Shown here in pieces: positions 11,499 through 24,436 of a DNA stretch of 64,000 nucleotides. Below the pieces are notes generated by a model, which saw only the letters and a program-made list of their open reading frames with translations, searched no databases and was not told the DNA's origin. The stretch is from Favolaschia claudopus (lineage: Eukaryota > Basidiomycota > Agaricomycetes > Agaricales > Mycenaceae). Within the stretch, counting starts at the first letter, position 1. Each line of letters begins with the position of its first letter. The DNA lies in NCBI GenBank assembly GCA_037176885.1, contig JAWWNJ010000024.1:1550001-1614000 (forward strand). The letters run 5' to 3'. Position numbers and translations under genes: made by a program.

Positions 11499-13585
11499 CG
11501 CAAGTGGATCGATTCGAGTGAAAGGGCGTTTAGTCGTTGGGGAGAGTAAGCATTTCGCTCGCTCGTTATAAGCATTCCCTAGCGATTGGGTACGCTGAGT
11601 AAAAGGTGTCGACGACGAGAGCGGTGTCCCGCGATGCGCTAGAGGTGAGGGCGGGAGGAAAGCATTCGGAAATCCTGTGTCGCGGAAGCTGACTAATTCC
11701 GTCCACTTTCCGAACACATTCCGCGCCTGCGCCTGAGACGATTGCACCTCGTTTGTATACGGGCGAGAGGATCCATCAATACCGTCGTCGTAGGTGTTCC
11801 GAGTGACCAAGACAAAGACCAGGAATAGAGTTTTTCGTCAGAGATGGGACGTAGGCGGAAGACCTCTTCCTCGAGGTTGAGGCTGAAGGAAAATCACTGA
11901 GCACGGGCAAGGTTGGTTGATGGCGTTCGGTAATGCTACCTGCCAACGCATCCACCAAGATATTCCATCCGCCTCGCGCCGCCCGATAGGATCCAAAGTG
12001 ACAAACGGGTCACTGCTGCGAGACAACAGATGGAAAACGACACAGTACGGAGAGTCGAAGACGAGGGGGGGGGGGAAGCGTGAAACCCAGGGTGGTGGCA
12101 GAGACACATTCGCCGCTATCGTCGTTATGCGATACCCCAAGCTGGAGGGCGAGGCATTGAGTGCTGCGCCAAGGAACCACCACACGTACACCAGGCTCGA
12201 AAAAATCGTCCTGGAGTAGTCCTCTGCCGTTTCTCCCTGATACAATAGTATGTATCTAGAAGATCCATGACACAGGCTGCACGCATGCAAATGTCCGGGG
12301 CAAGACATAGCGAGTACCCCTGGAGCCTGTCAAATGCATTGTAACCTGAGGCGGGCAAAGCTCGCAGGGTATGAGGTTCTGAAGGGGTGTCCCAATACGA
12401 CCGCGCTCTTCCCTGGGCCGGTATCTCTCCGCACGCAACGATGACCTCTCCAAACATAACAAGACAAAAGATCTGCTGGCGACAAACATCGCCGGAATGA
12501 TAGGGAGAGAGGGCAGTGGCATGACATCGGCGTGAAGGAGCGGCCCACCCAGCGGACGAGATACATTCAGCCCGAATCAGAAAGAGGTGACCTGCCTTGA
12601 GCTTAAAAAGAAGAAAGTGAGCACATGCGACTGGAATTAGAATCGTCAATACTTACAGGAAGTGGCTACCGCGACAATGCAAGTGAATTGACTCGAGTAA
12701 TGCCGAGCAAGCTGCAGGATTATTGCCCCATTTCGAGACGACATATAGAGAGCCTGTGAAGCCATTAAGATGGCGTGAGTTCATGAGGAAGGCTCAAGTT
12801 CCGTTCTGCCAGTGCATGCAAGGGTACGAAAACGCGTTCATGGTAAGTGTGCCTATCCGCAGGCGTAAGCTCATAGTCGACTATGTGATGAGAAAGCAAC
12901 GCCTTTGGCAAGCGATATAGACACACCTCAAATCGACTCAGACATTACCGCCTTCTACGAGCTTTCGAGCAAGTTTTCCACCGAACATAATGCACAATTC
13001 CAAAAGCGAAAAAATTCTACGTTCATGAAGGTCAAATCAGGAGAGAAGATAGCGAAACGAGCCTAAAACAGACCTTCCTAGCGTAGACCGTAGCCTCAGG
13101 GCATCGCCTTTTCCTGCTACAAGACCCCCGTTTTGCCAAATTGATCGCTTGAGTAGATGCGCTAGGCTGCTCGCAACTACATGGGTAAGAAGACAAGAGA
13201 TTATGACGAGGCGATAGTCAACGTCTCATAGGATCAGGTCTAGAGAGCTCATAGGTGCGCCGGCCGGCGACAGCGACAGCGATGGCGACGAGCCCACTTG
13301 TGCTGGCCCTGGTGCTCCTGGTGGTGACTGGTCGGCAGAACTAGAAAAAGGGACCAGAAAAGCTAGTAAAAGTGTGACCGTGACGTGACCTGGCGTGACC
13401 CGCCTTCAAAGTTGGCATACATAAGGCTCGCCGGATCCGGGATAGCCAAGGGATAGCTGACTCCCTGTATCGCACCGGCTACAGAAATCCCTTACTCTGC
13501 TTGTGGAGTACTCTATACCCAGCTTTTCCCACTTGAAACTCCGACTCAATCTGTGTGCCAGACTGCCAGTGGCTATCTTCAAGCA
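11499..13585. other. Long gap without a recognised gene
   Basis: Minus-strand frames of 156 and 174 codons (11838-12308, 12125-12649) show no family resemblance and overlap each other. A run of ten G lies at about 12065-12074. The last part is the upstream region of the plus-strand F-box gene. Confidence 0.45.
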
Positions 13586-15177
13586 ATGGGCTTTCGGTCC
13601 CCCGCATATCCAGGCGTTCTCATGCGTGAAATGCTTTCTCAGCAAAGGGAAAGGATTGCCCAAGCTTCAGAAGATCAGGTTCTACAGTTTATCGAAGATT
13701 CGAGGCACAAAATTCAAGATCTTCAATCGCAGATTACCGTGCTCTCTGGGCTTCTCGGAAACGAGCGCGCTCTCTGCGCAGCTCTGCAGCACTTGATTGC
13801 TCCGATCCGCACTCTCCCGGTTGAGTTACTCGCAACAATTTTTCTATTCTCGCTCCGAGATGGAGAGAGCGACATGAGGAATGCGAAGAAAAATCTACGC
13901 ATCTCAGACGCGTACCGCGTATCCCACGTCTGCTCCGAATGGCACCAGGTCGCGCTTGCTACTCCGAAACTATGGATTGCACCCATACAACTCACTTACT
14001 CTCCCGAGCATTCGAGAAAAGTTCTGCGCGCCTTGTTTGCACGCTCAGCTCCCCTTCCCCTATCAATATCTATCACACCCAACTTCACTGGAACTCCAAT
14101 CGACATCCCAATATTGAACGAAGTTGCACTCGTTGCTGGTCGTTGCAGGTCGTTACGGTGTTCCACTCACATCCCGGCCTCGTTTCTCCAACAACTTGGC
14201 AATACAGATGCTTTGGAGGAATTGGAAATACAGGCTATCTACGAAGACGTGCCGGGCTTTGATCTTGGAAGCGTCGTCTGCTTCTCACAAGCCCCTCGGC
14301 TGCAGAAATTGAGCATCAATCCTCTACTCGGACTTAGTATCTCCATGCCTTGGGCCCAACTCACTGATCTCACCTTCATTGTCACCTCCAACCGCTTCGT
14401 ATACGATCCCCTCGAAATCCTTACCAGATGTAAAAATCTAGTTCGGACACACCTCGTTGCTCCTTGTGACAACCCCAGCGTATCATCCTCCCTCGTCGTT
14501 CTCAGCCATCTGCGTTCTCTCTGCCTACGCATTGCAATGAGAAGCCCCCCTCACGCAACCGTCCTCTTTCTGTATCATCTAACCGCTCCGGTTCTTGACG
14601 AGCTTCACCTCGTTTTCCCATCCAACTCGACATGGGATGAAAGCCCCATCACAGCGTTTCAGCTCCGTTCGCCTTCCATCACGACCCTGAAGATATCCGG
14701 TTACACCTCCGACATGTCATTCGAGGCGGTCAAAGCTGCGCTTCTCAATGCTCCCCTCTTGACTCATTTGTCTATTGTAGACTGTAATACCTGGTTGCTC
14801 AAATATGTCCTGGATGCGCTCTCACTATCAGGCGACGAGTCCCACATCCTGGTCCCCCGGTTGCATATCCTTACTCTTAAGTGTTCCCAGTTTCGGAAAT
14901 CCGAGGACACGGTGCGGGGCATAATCGACTCTCGGTGGTGGCCAGACGACGAACTTTCTACGCATGGTGCAGCGCGATGGAGTCGCGTGAACTTGACAGA
15001 GCTGTCCGAGTTCTCTTCACCACAGTTGGTAGCATTCCATTTTCATATGTCAACGAAGGCTCATTGTATAATTTTAGGTTCGGAATCGGTCCTGAGCTAC
15101 GTGACAAGATGGAAACTTTACAACAAAGTGGCCTTGATGTCAATATCGATGTGGCCAGCTTGTGGGATCTCGAATGA
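13586..15177 (+). CDS. F-box-like protein with leucine-rich C-terminal part
   Basis: It begins at ATG 13586 (MGFRSPAYPG); MREMLSQQRE at 13622 is an alternative start. A coiled N-terminus precedes LIAPIRTLPVELLATIFLFS and YRVSHVCSEWHQVALATPKL, the F-box signature. Leucine-rich repeats follow. The plain frame runs to 15331, but its last 100 residues look unlike the family. Removing a candidate intron, 15025 (GTTGGT) to 15077 (TTTTAG), switches to a frame ending LRDKMETLQQSGLDVNIDV, which resembles the family C-terminus and stops at 15177. I prefer the spliced end because of that resemblance; the donor is weak, and an unspliced end at 15331 cannot be excluded. Confidence 0.8.
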
Positions 15178-15331
15178 ATCGCAAACGCGAGAGACGAATA
15201 GACGCCGGTGGGTAATCTATAACGAACTGGGAAGTCTTCCATCTGATCCCCTTCGAACATTCAGTGGTTCAGTTACGGTGACCAGTACTGGCAGTACAAC
15301 ATCAAGCAGTCAAGCTTGTGGTCAGCGGTGA

Positions 15332-16655
15332 CTTGGCGGTGATTCGGCTTGGGTTGACTTGGCGTCACGACCCGGAGCGGAGGAAATTACTTGATATATC
15401 AGTCAAACGATATATTTTCGGATATTCAAGTTCTTTCGAGGTACTGTAGAATGGAGAATTGAACCAAAATTGAACGAGAAAGACCCAGGCGGGTCACATC
15501 AAATTTGACTGATGCGCTGTTGGCGGTGATGAACCATCACAACTTGACCAGCTCCACCGTCTTGGGCGGGCTCTTCCGAGTCCAAGCTCTCCTCCCAGGC
15601 ATTCCTCGACTGCCGTTAACCAATGAACCGTATCGTCTCTGTTGCACGCATGTTGTGATGCTCGTATCTGTATTGCTGATGGCGACAACTTTAGGCGAAC
15701 ATGATTTTGCTCTCCAACCACAAAGAATCCAGCGGGGTGCTTCCACTGCACCCAAGTTTTCTTTCGTTCAACTCCATCTCCGCATCTCTTCCACCGTCTT
15801 CCACCGGAAGCGAGGGAAAATGCGGTATCCTACTAATAGTAGTACTATCGGCGGTCATTCAACACGCAAAGCGGACAACCCCACCACCAACTCCGTGAAT
15901 ACTCTCACCGATCCACCCCCCACTCCGGTTTGTTCAACTACAAGGCAAGCGTGGGAACTCGCCTCAACTTTTCCCGTTCTTCTTCTTCCGCGGATGCAAA
16001 TTAATTCGATGTGCTCGCAGTATGTAAAAGGAGAAATCAGCGAAGTGGCCCGCGACTCCGGAGCCAATGGTATGGAAGGTAAAACCAGTCTATGTACACA
16101 TACAAAAAAATTAGATCACCGACTCCTAGCCTTGCCAGGGAATGCTCATTGCTTATGGAAGGGCAACGATTCCGACGGCCACGATGATCAAGTCATTCCT
16201 TTTTGATTCTTGCTTGGTCGGGGCTATTCTCTTTTTCGTTAATGCCTCTGAATCAAGGGTGGACTCAGAGTCCTCCCACTGGTCGGAAGACAACGCTTAT
16301 GAGTGGGAATGATTTTACTCTTTCTGATTTGATTCATATTCACGCACGCCTTTTGGGGCACATTCAGTTCGTTAACAGCTTCTCCTACATGCGAGCGGGC
16401 CTGCCCGATGGTAGAAAATCGGAAGCTATGGACTTCCGACTTATCGCAATCAGCGACAACGCTTCAGGCTACCGCGGTTTCCGGTTTGTTAGGTGAGGCA
16501 TCATTCAACTTGAATTCAAGGAAGTACTTCCTGTAACGCTTTAGGAGTGCCAGCCATACGGCCCATTTTTCCGACAGTTTAAAGACTGTTCACGGGGTAT
16601 CGGGTTCATTGGATTGTATTGTCTAACTCTCCTCTCGAGCGAGCGATAAGCAACC
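15332..16655. other. Upstream region of the UstYa-like gene; no certain gene
   Basis: A 233-codon plus frame (15505-16206) has no recognisable domain, no flanking exon and low-complexity Ser/Thr/Pro content; I treat it as chance. Nothing else supported. Confidence 0.45.
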
Positions 16656-17946
16656 ATGCCTTTGCCCGTGTTTTCCTCCTCCAAGATTGGGACCACTGTC
16701 GAGACCAAGTATATGCCTCTGGCAGAAGAGGCACCCCTCATGGAGGGTTCGGACACCGACTTGCCTCTCGCCAACAAGAAGAAGTCGTCGTTAGCCGCCA
16801 AACTCCGCGCACAAGCACCTTGGATCGTCTCTGGGATCCTCTTCATCTTGCTCATCGCGTCTCTGACATTCCGCCGTAACGACTACTACGTGCATTCAAC
16901 ATCGACATCGAGCCCCAGCTTCGAAACAGGCTTCGACCTTGAATTGAGCACGTCGACTCCTCAATTCTACTTACTGGTCTGAAAGACTGACTCGTTCGAA
17001 TAGTCCCTGCTAAGGCTCACATTCGTATGCACAACGTCAAGTATCGCGGGACGCCACAATTCGGTGCCGATGGCGAGGAATATGTTGATTACTTGCCTGG
17101 GGAGGTAAATCCTTACCAATGCTGCCTCTCGGCGTACTCTGACGTTACACACACACAGGTTCGATACGTCGGTCCTCCGAGTGATGAAATCGACGAGGCT
17201 TGGAATCAATTGACGACGAGTAGGTCGAGTATGAATTTCCCAAGTGCTCTTTCTTTGACACTAGGTTATCAGGGCGTTTCTTCTTGCTCTCTGCTGAAGA
17301 GGCAGAGGCTCAATGGGGTGCCGCGTACAAGAAGTACTGGAATGCGAATTGGGGTGGATATGTTGCCAGGTAAACCGCTTCCAATTCTGACTCAGTCCTG
17401 GCTTAAGTTCGTCTGGTAGCTTGGATTTGTTCCACTCTCTCCACTGCCTTGTAAGACTTCCCATTTTTGACCGCTTCAGATCGCTGACTTGAGTGCTTCA
17501 GGACCACATTCGCAAATCGCTGTACCCTGACCACTATCATCAAGGAAAACTCCACGGGGACATTCACAACGGTCAGCCCTCAACCAGACGCTTATCTTCT
17601 CTCGCTCACGTTCATCGCTTCTTTCTCTCTCTCTCCCAGGGCACTGGTAAACGACCACTCTACTTACAACCACTCTGACTTGAAGCAAACTAAAATCCTC
17701 CGCAGCATCGACCACATCCGTCAACAAATCATGTGCCAAGCCGATCTCACCCCACTCCCGTCTCAGCGCTTCGAGAACGTCAACAAGAACTACCTCGATA
17801 GCGATCGCACCCATACTTGCCGGGACTTCAGTCAGATCCGCCAATTCGTTCATATGCGGTATAACCAGAGTCTCACTGGGAACGAGGTGCCTACTGGTCA
17901 CTATGCTCCGGGACATGAGGGAACGAGCAGCTGGGGCCCTGTGTGA
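16656..17946 (+). CDS. UstYa-family (DUF3328) oxidase-like protein
   Basis: The family contains copper-dependent oxidases that cyclise or modify fungal ribosomal peptides and other metabolites. It starts at 16656 (MPLPVFSSSKIGTTVETKY). One membrane segment lies near residues 50-72 (APWIVSGILFILLIASLTF), giving the usual type II anchor. Both hallmark HXXHC motifs appear after splicing. The first is in LDLFHSLHCL, joined to DHIRKSLYPDHYHQ across 17450-17502. The second, IHNGHCIDHIRQQIMCQAD, forms only if a 7-nt exon (17640-17646) is used between introns 17572-17639 and 17647-17705. The C-terminus is SLTGNEVPTGHYAPGHEG, stop at 17946. The first intron (about 16950-17005) could not be fixed. Its neighbours include two transporters. 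Confidence 0.82.
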
Positions 17947-18915
17947 GCGTCGGGTTGCGCTCAAGTTGTGCGATCAAGGAAATTTTTGTCGAATCGTTTT
18001 TGTTGTTCTTTTTCTGTGTTGTAGAATCTTGTTACAAATTATGTTGGAGTAGAACTAGGTCTCACTTTGGTCTTACTTCCATTCATTTTCACGCCGAGCT
18101 TTGTTTGGCACACGACATTGAATGAACGGCTCCGAAGTCTTCGCCGTTCGGTACTACTTATTTTTTTCCTTGTCCGTCGATTGGATTGGTGGGAGTTCTT
18201 TGAGAACCCGAGCGTCGGCGGATTTTAGATGCGACGAGGTGCGGTTGAATTTTATTCACCCTTATCCTGCGCTGTGGTGAAGAAGTACTTCTGTGTAAGT
18301 AGATCAATCAGCGCGCGCATTGCCAAGTTGAACTTACGTCACCAACCAAGCGAGGCAACCATGGGAGATAATACTTATCCGCTTTCCGGACCGATCCGTC
18401 TTGCTTCCTCTGAGTCCTTTGTCTCTCCTCGTATTTCGAGTCGGTGAGGTGAGCTACCATTCTGCTCTGGTAGATATCTGGATATCGTCGCTGCAGGCAG
18501 CAGAACTCTATCAAAACTTTATCGAGCGAGCTAGTAGTTACTTCGAGGCTGGTCGTATCCGAGTCGGATAAGTATGGCAGAAGTTCTTAAGTTCTGTGAT
18601 GCTCACAGTTCTTTCCTACGGCCTCATAAAGGCGCGACGCAGGTCCATGTGGGACTATAATTGAATCAATGACAGCGAAGGAAATTGACTGTCAGTCAAG
18701 CGAGCACACTGCACTGGTCGAACTTGAACGGTAGCAATCACGTACGCCAGAGAGTAGCTTCTGATGCCTTTCGGTAGGTTGGATGGTAACACGGTCTGTA
18801 TCATGACGCCGATTTGAAGAAACGGTAACAAATGCCGGTTGGGGCAAATATTCCGAGGTTCGTTCATTCGGATTTCTTGCTATCGATGCGGGTACAACAA
18901 CATCCGACACGACAT

Positions 18916-18970
18916 GGTTTGGTTAAGAAGGTTAGGGAGGTTAGGTGGTTAGGTTGGTTAGGTTGAGGTT
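18916..18970. repeat. G/T-rich run of GGTTAGG-like words
   Basis: A purine/T-rich stretch with repeated GGTTAGG, GGTTAGGT and AGGTTGG words. It resembles interstitial telomere-like or simple sequence but is irregular. It lies in a gene-free 1.2-kb interval (17947-19121) where I see no other feature. Confidence 0.5.
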
Positions 18971-19121
18971 GCATGCCGGGGGAATGCCGGAAAAGCCGAG
19001 CTTTGATCCTGAGCAACATCATAGCCGACACATTGCTTTATGTAAGAGAATGTGTCGGTTTCATAAGTAAGTGTCGGATGTATCTTCCTTCCTCCTATCG
19101 ATGCTTTCTTTCCGCGCAGTC

Positions 19122-20957
19122 ATGTCGGACTCTCGCATCGCTGAAGCACCTGTAGAGCAAGTAGGGGGGCACATACTCTCTCTTCTGCTCACTGTCTTCA
19201 CGGTAAGTGTGCTTCTTGAACGTAGGTTAGTGCCATCTAACGACGGTTCTGCAGTCCATTTTCGAGGTGTTTCTACTCTGCTTCGCGGGATATGTGCTAG
19301 CGTGGCGAGGAATTCTGGATAAGAGAACGATCAAGGTATGTATGAATTGGCGATGAATGTTCAACCTGATCTCAACCGTCTGTGCAGCAAGTCAATCGGT
19401 TGAATATCTCGCTCTTCACCCCATCTCTCGTATTTTCCAAGGTTGCGTTCTTTCTCTCTCCGGGTGAGTTGAGTCCTCGTCAATCGCGTGAACCGTTGCC
19501 TTAATTATCATATCAGAGAAACTGCGGGAGCTATGGGTCATTCCGATTTTCTTTGCGATCGTCACGTTCGTTTCAATGGCGGTTTCGTTCCTTCTGTCCA
19601 CTGTATTCCGGTTACAACGCCAGCAGAGGTAAGTTCTACTTTTTTACTTTAATTCTTTTCTTGGCCTTCGTTCACTGCAACTTTGAACAAATTTAAAGGA
19701 ATTTCACGCTGGCTGCGAGCATGTTCATGAACTCAAATTCTCTCCCTGTCGCGCTTATGCAGAGTCTAGTCGTTACGCTCCCTGCACTCAAGCAGAAATT
19801 GAATCCAGACGCCGATGATGATACCAACGCCATGGTGGGGAGAGCGCTGACATACCTCCTGCTCTACAGCACGATCGGAATGGTGCTGAGGTGGAGCGTT
19901 GGCTGGCATCTGCTCACGGAATCAAGTCCGAACCGCGAGGACGCGGCCGTAGTCGGTGAGGCGGAGGAAACGAGCGCGCTCATCGGCAACGAATTGCCCA
20001 CACCTAGATCCGCTTCGCAGAAGGCAACGGAGCCTCCTTCCTCCCTCCGCCGCTCTCATTGGTTCAATCCGAAATCGCCTGAAGCCTCAAGGGAGCACTT
20101 GGCACTTCATCCGATTCTCCCACAGTCGCCTGCCAGTGAACTGGAGAGCGATGAGGCAGCATTACTTGGGCAGGACAAAGAAGGAATTTGCCTTCCTGAA
20201 ACGGCAGTGGACACTTCGCCGATACACGCCAAGTTCTCTCTCCGGGCATATCGCTTTTGTCTCTCGGTCAACAGTTTCATGACCGCGCCTCTATGGGCGT
20301 CCCTGGCATCCATCCTCGTGGCATGCATCACTCCGCTGCAGCTGGCGTTCGTCGAACACATGCATCCGGTCAAGACTGCCCTTTCGAGTGCGGGTAACTG
20401 TTCGATTCCGACCACGTTGGTTGTCCTCGGCGCGTATTTCTACGTACCGTCGTCGGCTTCTGGAGACGATAGTGCAGGGGAGAAGGACACGAATGGGCCG
20501 GGAGCAGCGGAGATCAGACCTTCCGTGACCTATCCTGGAGAAACAAAGGCGGTGATAATATCTGTGGTGTCTCGAATGCTTCTTACGCCGCTCTTAATGC
20601 TTCCGTTGATGGCTCTTTGCGCTCAAATTGACCGCCAACCTTTCAACGAGTGGGTTTGGTTTTTTTATATCTTGTTCTCGACGAACTAATATTGAATGTA
20701 GCCCAATTTTCGTTGTGGCTATGGTTCTCCTTGTATCATCGCCGCCAGCATTAACGCTAGCACAGGTATGTACTTACCTGATTTGACGTTCTGTAAAGAA
20801 AAAACGCTCATATTCGAGGCTACAGATATCCCAGGCCGCGTCAGGAGACGCTTTCGAGCGGCTTATTAGCCGCACGATCTTTTGGGCTTACTGCATCGTC
20901 ACTCCAATCAGCAGCGTTGCATATGCGGTAGTTGGACTAAGACTTTCTAGATTGTAA
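19122..20957 (+). CDS. Auxin efflux carrier (AEC/PIN-like) family membrane transporter
   Basis: It starts at 19122 (MSDSRIAEAPVEQVGGHIL) and is spliced from about eight exons. The N-terminal membrane half reads SIFEVFLLCFAGYVLAWRG, VNRLNISLFTPSLVFSKVAF, LWVIPIFFAIVTFVSMAV and NFTLAASMFMNSNSLPVALM; the last two blocks carry the family's Asn-rich crossover. A long hydrophilic loop of about 140 residues follows (19920-20240). The C-terminal membrane half has AVIISVVSRMLLTPLLMLPL and PIFVVAMVLLVSSPPALTLA, ending at 20957. Fungal members are probably organic-anion or small-molecule transporters of ER or plasma membrane; the substrate is unknown. It sits head-to-tail with a major facilitator gene 0.7-0.9 kb downstream. 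Confidence 0.85.
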
Positions 20958-21690
20958 ACGATAGGTAGTAGATCGGTGGCGGGCACTTTCTGTATCGAGT
21001 CTTCTTGAATGATATCAAATGTTGTACGAACTCGAGTCCCCAGAATGGTAGTCCGGGACGGAGAGCTCGAGGGATATCCCCGCAAGCAGTGTATGGGGAA
21101 GAATTGGAACATATGGAGCTACTCGTGTTGACAAGGGGGAAGCGCGAGGCACGACTCACGCGTTGTACTTGAACTGCCATCACCCCATCACTGAGTGTTC
21201 TCACGGTTCAATTTGCATCCGCGGCAACAGTTGAGGGTATCTCACGTATCGCGCCTTTTCATCTTAGCGATGGACGTTCTTATTTACATTCTGTGACGCC
21301 AAGAACAGCTGATATCACCGTTTTGACAAATCGAAAGACGGAAAGCATCATAGCAACATTTACGGGGTTTGGGAACAAGCTCTATCCAGAGATAAGCGAT
21401 TGCTACCAGTAGCCGAAACGGTAGTTTGCGGACATTCATAGAAATGCACACTACACGGTTAGTATAGGGCGTTGAAGTGGTGCTGATGCAATGGTAATGG
21501 ACCAATAATTTTGTCGTATTTCCTCAAAATTCGCACGTACCACGGAAGCAAATCCGTCCGTTCTCTTTCAGTTCGTAAGATGCGGAAACAGCTTGCGAAC
21601 TTCCAATTTACCATCGGGTTCTTTTCAAGGTTCCCGTACGAACCAGTACGAACCGCGATGCCAGATTTGTTCAGATCCTGAGTGACCGCA
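20958..21690. other. Intergenic: 3' side of AEC gene, upstream region of MFS gene
   Basis: No gene supported. Minus-strand frames at 20888-21505 overlap or flank the transporter ends and have no family features. Confidence 0.5.
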
Positions 21691-24436
21691 ATGTCCGCGG
21701 GTAAGGCATCAGTCCGTCCTTCCCGAACTCCGCCATCATCACACCTTGCTTCGTTCCTCCATGTCGAATTCCAACCTGGGTCTCTCCTCCCTTCCTCCAC
21801 CTCCATGTCGTCGCCCACCGCAGAGAAAGCCGACCCAGGACACGCCACTCCCAAGAAAAATTCGGTGCAGCTCACGGACCAGACGAACAGACTACCATTC
21901 AAGAAACTGCTCCCCATTTTTCTCGGTCTAGCTGCATGTGCCGCTCTCGCCTCGCTGGACTCTGTGATAGTCGCCACAGCCCTCCCTACAATTTCTTCCG
22001 CCTTCAACGCTGGTGCTGTAGTATCCTGGGTCCCCTCGGCATATCTCTTGACGTCGACATGCTTCCAACCGCTGTATGGGAGGCAAGTACGCGCCTCGTC
22101 ATTATCATGTTGTACTAATCCGATTCCAAATGAGACAGATTCTCTGACATTTTCGGTCGCAAAAGTGCATTGGCGTTAGCGATGGGTGTTTTTATGTTGG
22201 GAAACCTGCTCTCTGGATTCTCCAAGACAATCATCGAGTTGATTGTCTTCCGAGGGTATGTCGAAGCGTTTCACTAACCGAATTCAACTATAATTTGTCT
22301 TAGAATTGCAGGTGCGGGCGGCGGCGGGGTACAGAGCATGATGCAGATTATAGTATCTGATATCGTTACTCTTCGCGAACGGTAAGTTCTTTGCTTTGCC
22401 CATGTCGATTCGTCTCATCGACTCTTCATCACAGCGGAAAGTACCAAGGAATCATCGGAGGCGGTATGTGACATATCAATACGTCCGACCTGCGTTTTGA
22501 CTTCCACTTCGCAGTCATTGGCCTGGGATACGCAATCGGCCCCCCCATCGGCGGAGCGCTCTCCCAGCGCGTCGGATGGCAGGTTCGTACTTACCTTACT
22601 CAGACTTAGATATTAGACACGGCGGTTCTCAAGACCTCACTTTCTTTCTGCAGTGGTGTGTATGGATCACCATCCCATTCTCCTTCGTCGCGACTTGCGT
22701 CGTCGTATTTGTACTGCCTCTCAAGCCCGTGCAAGGCAATATTCGCAGGTAATTTTCCATCTCCGGATTGAGATCGATAAGTATCGACTGTGTGATATGC
22801 AGTAAGTTGCTCGCGGTGGATTATGTAGGAGCCTTGCTTGCGCTTGCGGGATGCACGCTGTTTATACTTCCCCTCATCTGGGTAAGTATGTCAGATTATT
22901 CCGACCTTGGAACGACACATTATAAAACTGAATGCGATTATCTCACAGGGAGGCGTCACCTTCTCGTGGGCTTCGGCGGTCGTCCTCGCCCCGCTCGTTT
23001 CGAGCATGCTCGTGGTAGGAATATTCTGCTTCTGGGAATGGAAGGGAGCACGGCTGCCCATTGTACCAAGTATGTCATTCTCCACGGTTAATTTTTACAT
23101 TGTGGATTAATCCTTCTATCTAGTGTACATTTTCAAATATTCTACCGTAACGGGCGTGTTTATAGCGATGTTCATCAAGTAAGATTCGCGCTCTCCCCGC
23201 ATTTCTATTGATCAAATGAAATATATCTTCCAGTGGCTTCGTCTTCTTCTCGACACTCTACTACCTTCCGCAATTCTTCCAAGTTGCGCTAGGTTACGAC
23301 TCGCTTCATGCTGGTGATTTTCTGTGCTCTGCTAGCGTAGGAAACGGCCTTGATGACTCCGGTTCTAGGGTTATTTCTTATCCCGTTTCTGGTGACACAG
23401 AGTATCGTGAGCTGGCTCGCTGTGCGTGTCCTTTACCATGAGATTACGATCAGAATTTTGTTAATCGATTAATTCTCTTTTTAGGGCATGCTGGTCAGCA
23501 GAACAGGGCACTATCGGGTGAGAATTATAGTTGCATCTACTAGGAATCCGTGATTAAAGACATTCAGACAATTGTTTATCTCGGATTTGCAATCTGGTCC
23601 ATCGCCTGTGGCTGCATATCCACCATTCGACCCGGCTCCCATAAAGCCGTTCTGGCGGTGTATATGATTCTTGCTGGGTCCGGTTCCGGTCAGGTAATTC
23701 TCTATTTTCTTGTCGTTTAAATTTTCTGCCGTTCTGACGGTATATTTCAGACCATGCGTACGTTTTCACAAGCTTATGACAAAGAGCTTGATTCGATAAA
23801 TTCAATTTCGTAGAGACTACCACGATTGCCGTTCAAGCCAGCGTTCCCAGACGAGAAATGTCGGTGGTGACCGCTATGCGCAACGTACGCCTCCCTTTGA
23901 TAACTCTTTCTCCCGATTGAATTTCGCCTCTCAAGTTCATCCGGCTCCTCGGCGGCACACTTTCCCTAGCCGTGGCTTCCACCCTCGTCAACAACAAACT
24001 GCGCTCGGCCATGACGGTTCTCAATTTCTCCTCTTCCGACATCAGCAGAATCATCGACGACCCCGCGCTCCTGCATACACCGTCTAAGATAGGCATTTCG
24101 CAGGCATCGGCGACGGATGTTCTTTATCACGGGTATACGAAGGGGTTCAGCGCTCTGTTCATCATGAACGCGAGCATGACGGTTTTCGCCACGGCGGTGA
24201 GCGTGTTGTTGATCAAGCACAAGGAGCTGGGGACCAAGGAGTCGGAGAGTAAGCAGGTGCCGGATCAAGGCTCTGGGGATGAAAAGATGCCAGTTGATAC
24301 GAAGACGGCGCCGCCGCGAGATGTGGAGATGGGTAAGGATAATAGTGGGACGGAAACGCCGTCGGAGGAATTTGCTTCGGGAAGTGCAACGCCAGTGGGA
24401 GATTTAGAAGTCGCGGTTTTACACAAAGAGCATTGA
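21691..24436 (+). CDS. Major facilitator (DHA2, 14-TM) drug/toxin efflux pump
   Basis: About thirteen short exons. The first reads SVQLTDQTNRLPFKKLLPIF then LAALDSVIVATALPTI-type residues (here LASLDSVIVATALPTISSAF), the DHA2 motif of TM1. The second reads FSDIFGRKSALALAMGVFML, which contains the MFS loop motif DIFGRK. Later exons give GAGGGGVQSMMQIIVSDIV, then GLGYAIGPPIGGALSQRVGW (the antiporter motif of TM5), and WCVWITIPFSFVATCVVVFV. C-terminal helices and a charged tail end at 24436. Two in-frame starts exist: 21691, and 21805 (MSSPTAEKADPG), which suits the usual cytosolic N-terminus. Such pumps export toxins or secondary metabolites by proton antiport. The miniature transposon at 24660 lies in its 3' flank. 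Confidence 0.85.

Noticed and set aside
12125..12649. 174-codon minus-strand frame
   Set aside because: No recognisable domain or partner exon; random-looking Cys/Arg-rich composition.
15505..16206. 233-codon plus-strand frame upstream of the UstYa-like gene
   Set aside because: No family feature, no splice partners, mixed low-complexity content; the overlapping minus frames are equally long.
18916..18970. Interstitial telomere
   Set aside because: GGTTAGG words are irregular and not a clean TTAGGG array, and no subtelomeric features flank it.
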